37,822 nt of DNA from Bryobacterales bacterium. GTDB taxonomy: Bacteria > Acidobacteriota > Terriglobia > Bryobacterales > Bryobacteraceae. A program made the translations under genes and the position numbers. A model generated the notes under the pieces. That model had not been told where the DNA came from and ran no database searches. It worked only from the letters and a program-made list of their open reading frames with translations. Within the stretch, counting starts at the first letter, position 1. Every line of letters starts with the position of its first letter. This document shows positions 34,297 to 37,822 of this stretch, piece after piece. Location of the stretch: positions 1 to 37,822 of the forward strand of contig SHUI01000008.1 in the NCBI GenBank assembly GCA_009697455.1, given 5' to 3'.

Positions 34297-37200
34297 TCAG
34301 AAAATGAAGCGACCGCCGAGCTGGATCTGGCGCGGATTCCCAACGGTTGACGTAATAGTGCCGACGCCACCCGCGCCAATGGTCGCGGCCGGTTGGCCGA
34401 ACTGCGGGTGGTTGAAGAGATTGAAGATCTCGGCCCGGAACTCAAACCTCATCTTCTCCGAGAAGTTGAAGTTCTTGAACAGCGACGAGTCGTAATTCCA
34501 ACGGCCTGGCCCGTACAGAGTATTGCGGCCGACGTTGCCGAAGGTGTAAATGGCCGGGGTGTTGAAGGCAGTTGTATCGAACCAGCGGGAAAGCGAGCGC
34601 TGGTCGGAGGGCAGCGTGGCCCCGCGCAGATAGTCCGGCCGGCTGCCGCCGGCTCCGCCCGTGTTGGCTCCGGCGTGGCCGACGGTAAAGGGGAGTCCGC
34701 TTTGAATCGTAAGGATACCGTTGGTCTGCCAGCCGCCGATCAGAAGATCCGCGGCTCGGCTGGAGAGGTTGATCGCGCGGCCCTTACCGATAGGCAGATC
34801 GTAGAGGAAGCTGACGGTCATGCGGTGGCGGATGTCGAAGGACGAATTACCGCGGTCGGCGCGGCGGTTTCGGATATCCTGCGGCGTTCCGGTACCGCCG
34901 CCGAACTCGGTTCCGACGTCGTCGATGCCGTGGGCAAGGGTGTAGCCGAGCATGAACTGCAGGCCACGGGACATGCGCTTCTCAACGGAAAGCTGGCCGG
35001 AGTAATAAGCGCTCAAGCCGTCGGAAACAGCATAGCTGATGCCTGCGAGTCCCGGACGAGCGGCGAAGAAGGCGCGCCGCGGGTTGACCGCGCCCGCGCC
35101 GGGGAGCGGCTGGTTCAGGTCGATGGTGGTGCCCAGGCGCCGGCCGAGGTTCCCCACGAGGGCCAGCTTGACCACGATCTGCTCGGGCAGTTCGTGCTGA
35201 ATGCCGAGGTTGAATTGCTGGGCGTAAGAACTGCGGTATCCGGGGAAGACGCCGACGACACCGCCGGAGGGGTTCTTCACCGAGTCGAAATTCACGCTGG
35301 GAGCGGCGGGGAACCCGGCGCTCACCCGAGTGCCGAGGGTGGTATCGGGGTTTGTCTGGTTGTAGATGGGCCCAAAGGGAACGTGACGCTGGAGGCGCAG
35401 GAGCGCGCCACCATTTCCGTTGGGGTTATAGAATAGTCCGAAGCCGCCGCGGACGACCGTTCTCTGGCCCATTTGGTAAGCGAAGCCAAAGCGGGGCGCC
35501 CAATTGCGGAAATCGCGGCTGACACCGGCACGGCTGTCGACGCCATCGCGGCCGGCAACCTTCACGGTATCGGAATCGAAGTTTGCCCAGCGGTTGGCCA
35601 CTTCGCTGAAGGGGCTGTAGTAATCCCAGCGCATGCCGATGTTCAAAGTGAGCTTGCGATTGACGCGCCAATCGTCGGCTACATAAAGACCGGACTCGAT
35701 TCCGCGCGCGCCAACCCACGCCAGGGTGAAATCCTGTTCAACGAGGCTGGCATAACCCAGAAGGAAGCTGGCAAGCTCGTTTCCGGTTGCGGCCCCGGAG
35801 CCGATCTCGGTGGTAAAGCCGCGGCCGAAATTGAAGCGGCCGTTGCCGCGGTTGGTCTGATATTCGGTAATTTGGCGGCGGCGGAGGTCGCCTCCGAACT
35901 TCAGGGTGTGCGAACCACGCACCCAGCTAACGTTATCGATGTACTGAAATGTATTGCTGCGGCGGAAAATGGGCAGCGACCGCGAATGGCCCACGCCCGT
36001 ATAGGTGCCGAGGTTGAAGATGGGCAGCACGCCGTGCAACGGGTGAGCATTCGAGTTGGGGATACCGAGGAGGTTACCGAGATTCGGGCCGCCAGGCAGG
36101 AAGCCATCGCTGGTGTAATCGAGAACGAAGCGGTTGAAGCCGACCCGGAAATCGTTCACGAGCGCGGGGGTGATCACCTTGGTGTAGCTGACGACGGCGT
36201 GCTGGACGGGGTTGAAGGCGGGTCCGGCGAAAGAATCTTCGTTACCGGTGCCGACGGGCTTGGGGAGGCCGTCAATGGTCGCGAGCGGAAACGTGTGGGG
36301 CGCGGTCGTGGTGGTGTGTTGGATCGACCAGCGGGCGAAAATGTTGTCGTTGGGCGTGATCTGGTGATCCACGCGTACGTCGCCCTGATCCCAATTTTGA
36401 GTTAGGCTCAGGTTGGCGAGGTAGTTGTTCACGCGACCGGTGTTGGTGGGGAGCGGGAACGCGGTCAGCAAGCGCGAAGTAGGCAGATCCCAGCGGCTGC
36501 GCGGGATGATGTTGCCCGGGAACTGCGTGCGGCGGACTCCGGTAGCGCTGGTTGTGTCCGCGCGCTGGGTCAGCGGGTCGAAGATGGCCTGTTCATCGGA
36601 GAAGTCGCCGGTTCGGATCTTGGGAGTGGCGACTGTCCGCACCGAACTCTGGATCTGATTGCGGCGGTACCCTTCGAAATCGACGAAGAAGAAGGTCTTG
36701 TTGCGACCGTTGTATTTTGGTAGCACGACCGGACCGCCTAAGGAAAAGCCGTATTGATTGAAGCGGAAGGGAGGGAAGGTGGTGCCTTTAGGGCTGAAGA
36801 AGTTGCGGGCGTCCATGGCCGAGTTGCGGTGGTACTCGAACAGGCTGCCGTGCAATTCGTTGGTGCCGGACTTGGTGACGACGTCGACGACCGCGCCCGA
36901 ATTGCGGCCGAGATCGGCGCTGAACATGTTGGTCTGCACCTTGAATTCGCGGATGGACTCGATGGCCGGGCGAAGCACGATGAGCTGAATGAGGCGCTCG
37001 TTGTTATCGGTTCCGTCGTAGAGGAAATTGTTTGATCCTTCGCGGTTGCCGTTCGAGAAGATTTCAGTGCCGGGGCGGCGGTCGTCGGGGCGGGCACCGC
37101 TCTGGATGGTGCCACCGACGGAGAAGCCTGCGCCGTTGACGCCGGGCGACAGGATGGCGAGTTGGACGAAGTTGCGGCCGTTCAGGGGAAGCTCGCTGAC

Positions 37201-37626
37201 ATATTGCTGGCTGACGACCGCGCCGAGCGAAGAAGACTGGCTTTCGAGTTGAGTGGCTACGGCCGTGACTTCGACGGTGTCGCTGACTTGGCCCACCTGC
37301 ATGGCGAGATCGACCTTAGCACGCTGGTTGGTCTGGAGTTCGAGACCGCTTTGCACCAGTTTGCGGAAGCCCGAAGCTTCGACGCTTATAACGTAAGTGC
37401 CCGGTTGCAGCAGGGTAATGACGTAGCTGCCGTCGGGCAAAGTGGCGACTTCGCGAGCCAAGACATTGGTCGCGGTGTTGGTGACGGTAACTTTGGCTTG
37501 CGGAATTCCGGCGCCGCTCTGATCCGTGACGAGGCCGACGAGTTCGGCTGTAGCGACTTGGGCGGAAACGGGCAGCGCTGCGAACGCAAGCGCGGAAACG
37601 AGAAAAAGGCGAGAAACGAGCAACAT
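34297..37626 (-). CDS. Oar-like TonB-dependent receptor with N-terminal carboxypeptidase-regulatory domain
   Basis: This 1109-residue outer-membrane protein has a signal peptide (MLLVSRLFLVSALAFAALPVSA). A CarboxypepD_reg domain (residues ~25-105, LVGLVTDQSGAGIPQAKVTV then TNTATNV) and a plug (VSQQYVSELPLNGRNFVQLA; VVDVVTKSGTNELHGSLFEY then HRNSAMDARNFF) follow. The beta-barrel ends in GRFIF, the expected aromatic C-terminus. 'LPLNGRNF..L..L.PGV' and 'GTN..HGS.FE..RN...DARNFF' are hallmarks of the acidobacterial Oar family. No TonB box is obvious. It presumably imports large oligosaccharides or similar ligands. A GAGGGAG at 37637-37643 gives a ribosome-binding site. It is first in a probable operon with the DUF1080 and sugar-binding genes. 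Confidence 0.93.
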   Translation of the reverse strand: MLLVSRLFLVSALAFAALPVSAQVATAELVGLVTDQSGAGIPQAKVTVTNTATNVLAREVATLPDGSYVITLLQPGTYVISVEASGFRKLVQSGLELQTNQRAKVDLAMQVGQVSDTVEVTAVATQLESQSSSLGAVVSQQYVSELPLNGRNFVQLAILSPGVNGAGFSVGGTIQSGARPDDRRPGTEIFSNGNREGSNNFLYDGTDNNERLIQLIVLRPAIESIREFKVQTNMFSADLGRNSGAVVDVVTKSGTNELHGSLFEYHRNSAMDARNFFSPKGTTFPPFRFNQYGFSLGGPVVLPKYNGRNKTFFFVDFEGYRRNQIQSSVRTVATPKIRTGDFSDEQAIFDPLTQRADTTSATGVRRTQFPGNIIPRSRWDLPTSRLLTAFPLPTNTGRVNNYLANLSLTQNWDQGDVRVDHQITPNDNIFARWSIQHTTTTAPHTFPLATIDGLPKPVGTGNEDSFAGPAFNPVQHAVVSYTKVITPALVNDFRVGFNRFVLDYTSDGFLPGGPNLGNLLGIPNSNAHPLHGVLPIFNLGTYTGVGHSRSLPIFRRSNTFQYIDNVSWVRGSHTLKFGGDLRRRQITEYQTNRGNGRFNFGRGFTTEIGSGAATGNELASFLLGYASLVEQDFTLAWVGARGIESGLYVADDWRVNRKLTLNIGMRWDYYSPFSEVANRWANFDSDTVKVAGRDGVDSRAGVSRDFRNWAPRFGFAYQMGQRTVVRGGFGLFYNPNGNGGALLRLQRHVPFGPIYNQTNPDTTLGTRVSAGFPAAPSVNFDSVKNPSGGVVGVFPGYRSSYAQQFNLGIQHELPEQIVVKLALVGNLGRRLGTTIDLNQPLPGAGAVNPRRAFFAARPGLAGISYAVSDGLSAYYSGQLSVEKRMSRGLQFMLGYTLAHGIDDVGTEFGGGTGTPQDIRNRRADRGNSSFDIRHRMTVSFLYDLPIGKGRAINLSSRAADLLIGGWQTNGILTIQSGLPFTVGHAGANTGGAGGSRPDYLRGATLPSDQRSLSRWFDTTAFNTPAIYTFGNVGRNTLYGPGRWNYDSSLFKNFNFSEKMRFEFRAEIFNLFNHPQFGQPAATIGAGGVGTITSTVGNPRQIQLGGRFIF

Positions 37627-37669
37627 AGCGGTAAAACTCCCTCTAACTTACCATATCATGACGGCACGC

Positions 37670-37686
37670 CTTGTATCCAATACAAG
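37670..37686. promoter_or_regulatory. Operator-like palindrome upstream of the TonB receptor
   Basis: CTTGTAT (37670-37676) and ATACAAG (37680-37686) form a perfect 7-bp inverted repeat around CCA. It lies 44 bp before the receptor start. The TTGTAT...ATACAA form is typical of GntR/LacI-class repressor sites. It could alternatively belong to the end of a mobile element. Confidence 0.45.
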
Positions 37687-37732
37687 ATGATCCTGAAAGG
37701 AGAATGGATTCCAATACAAGATGATCCTGAAA
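37676..37732. repeat. 23-bp direct repeat, 34-bp period
   Basis: TCCAATACAAGATGATCCTG plus AAA occurs at 37676-37698 and again at 37710-37732, with an 11-bp gap (period 34). The first copy includes the right arm of the palindrome at 37670; the second keeps only that right arm. Paired half-sites one helical-turn multiple apart suggest cooperative protein binding or a mobile-element end. Confidence 0.7.
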
Positions 37733-37772
37733 ACGGAGAGGCAAGGCGGTCTGCGGCCGGGTGCAAATACAA

Positions 37773-37822
37773 ATGCGGAACGCCGAAGGGCTAAACGAGA
37801 AGCAGATCCAGGAATTTCTGGA
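37773..37822 (+). CDS. Start of a possible transposase gene (partial)
   Basis: ATG 37773 opens MRNAEGLNEKQIQEFLE and runs off the window. This resembles the beginning of ISNCY/integrase-type transposases common in Solibacter-like genomes ('...LT.EQIR.FLEAS'). Only 17 residues are visible, so the call is tentative. If right, the direct repeats at 37676-37732 could be part of its end. Confidence 0.3.
   Translation, partial: MRNAEGLNEKQIQEFL

Noticed and set aside
34393-35436. 347-residue plus-strand ORF, and a 310-residue one at 35473-36405
   Set aside because: Both are antisense shadows of the TonB receptor in GC-rich sequence.
1-37822. rRNA, tRNA or CRISPR array
   Set aside because: No cloverleaf-like conserved stretches, rRNA motifs or regularly spaced repeat arrays were seen; the only direct repeats are those listed.

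Overview
The window looks like a chromosomal segment of an Acidobacteria member, most like the Solibacter/Bryobacter group. The evidence is a combination of families rather than one marker: paired PSD1 (DUF1549/DUF1553) cytochrome-type proteins with DUF1501 proteins, a PadR regulator next to a large duplicated-FtsX 'ADOP' permease, an Oar-like TonB-dependent receptor, DUF1080 and PQQ-propeller secreted proteins, and high-GC coding with many overlapping starts. No rRNA, tRNA or CRISPR array was seen. All family calls are from reading motifs; no database search was run.

Layout. 1-1508: the end of a CHAT-domain (caspase-like) protein, then an ECF sigma factor and a zinc-finger anti-sigma-like membrane protein. 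1509-2295: a decayed IS110-family transposase remnant and a repeated 12-mer. 2296-5749: an unrecognised secreted protein and a secreted PQQ-type propeller. 5798-7865 (minus): a small antitoxin-like ORF, a Tat-exported GH5-like hydrolase and an amidohydrolase, joined by 4-bp overlaps. 7966-9254: a PIN-toxin remnant cut by a complete IS630-family element whose transposase has a one-base frameshift. 9365-12394 (minus): PadR plus an ADOP permease broken by one in-frame amber codon. 12863-13480: a diverged member of a lineage-specific small-protein family. 13510-18654: a PSD1/DUF1501 pair followed by an AstE/AspA-like deacylase.

18655-19405 holds only decayed coding sequence. 19406-21431 has a DHH phosphoesterase and, convergent to it, an orphan ParA with a small membrane protein. 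21461-25055 is a tightly overlapping four-gene operon: HAD phosphatase, deoxyhypusine-synthase-like protein, PfkB sugar kinase (RfaE1-like) and ROK kinase. This is the best candidate for an undescribed pathway. 25081-25346 is a HicB-like orphan with a 9-bp palindrome at its start. 25427-29723 (minus) is a second PSD1/DUF1501 pair, here with a large extra domain inserted in PSD1.

30118-31056 is a secreted glycine-zipper/Gly-Tyr-rich protein gene broken by a second in-frame amber codon. It is followed by an internally deleted IS630 relative (31208-31693). 31764-37626 (minus) is a possible carbohydrate-uptake locus: an Oar-type TonB receptor, a double-DUF1080 protein and an orphan ABC-type sugar-binding lipoprotein. 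Upstream of it are a palindrome and 34-bp-spaced direct repeats, then the first codons of what may be another transposase.

Together the region reads as a scavenging lifestyle (polysaccharide capture, secreted hydrolases, sugar kinases) overlaid with repeated transposon insertion and gene decay: three transposase remnants or defects, two amber-broken genes and two toxin-antitoxin remnants.
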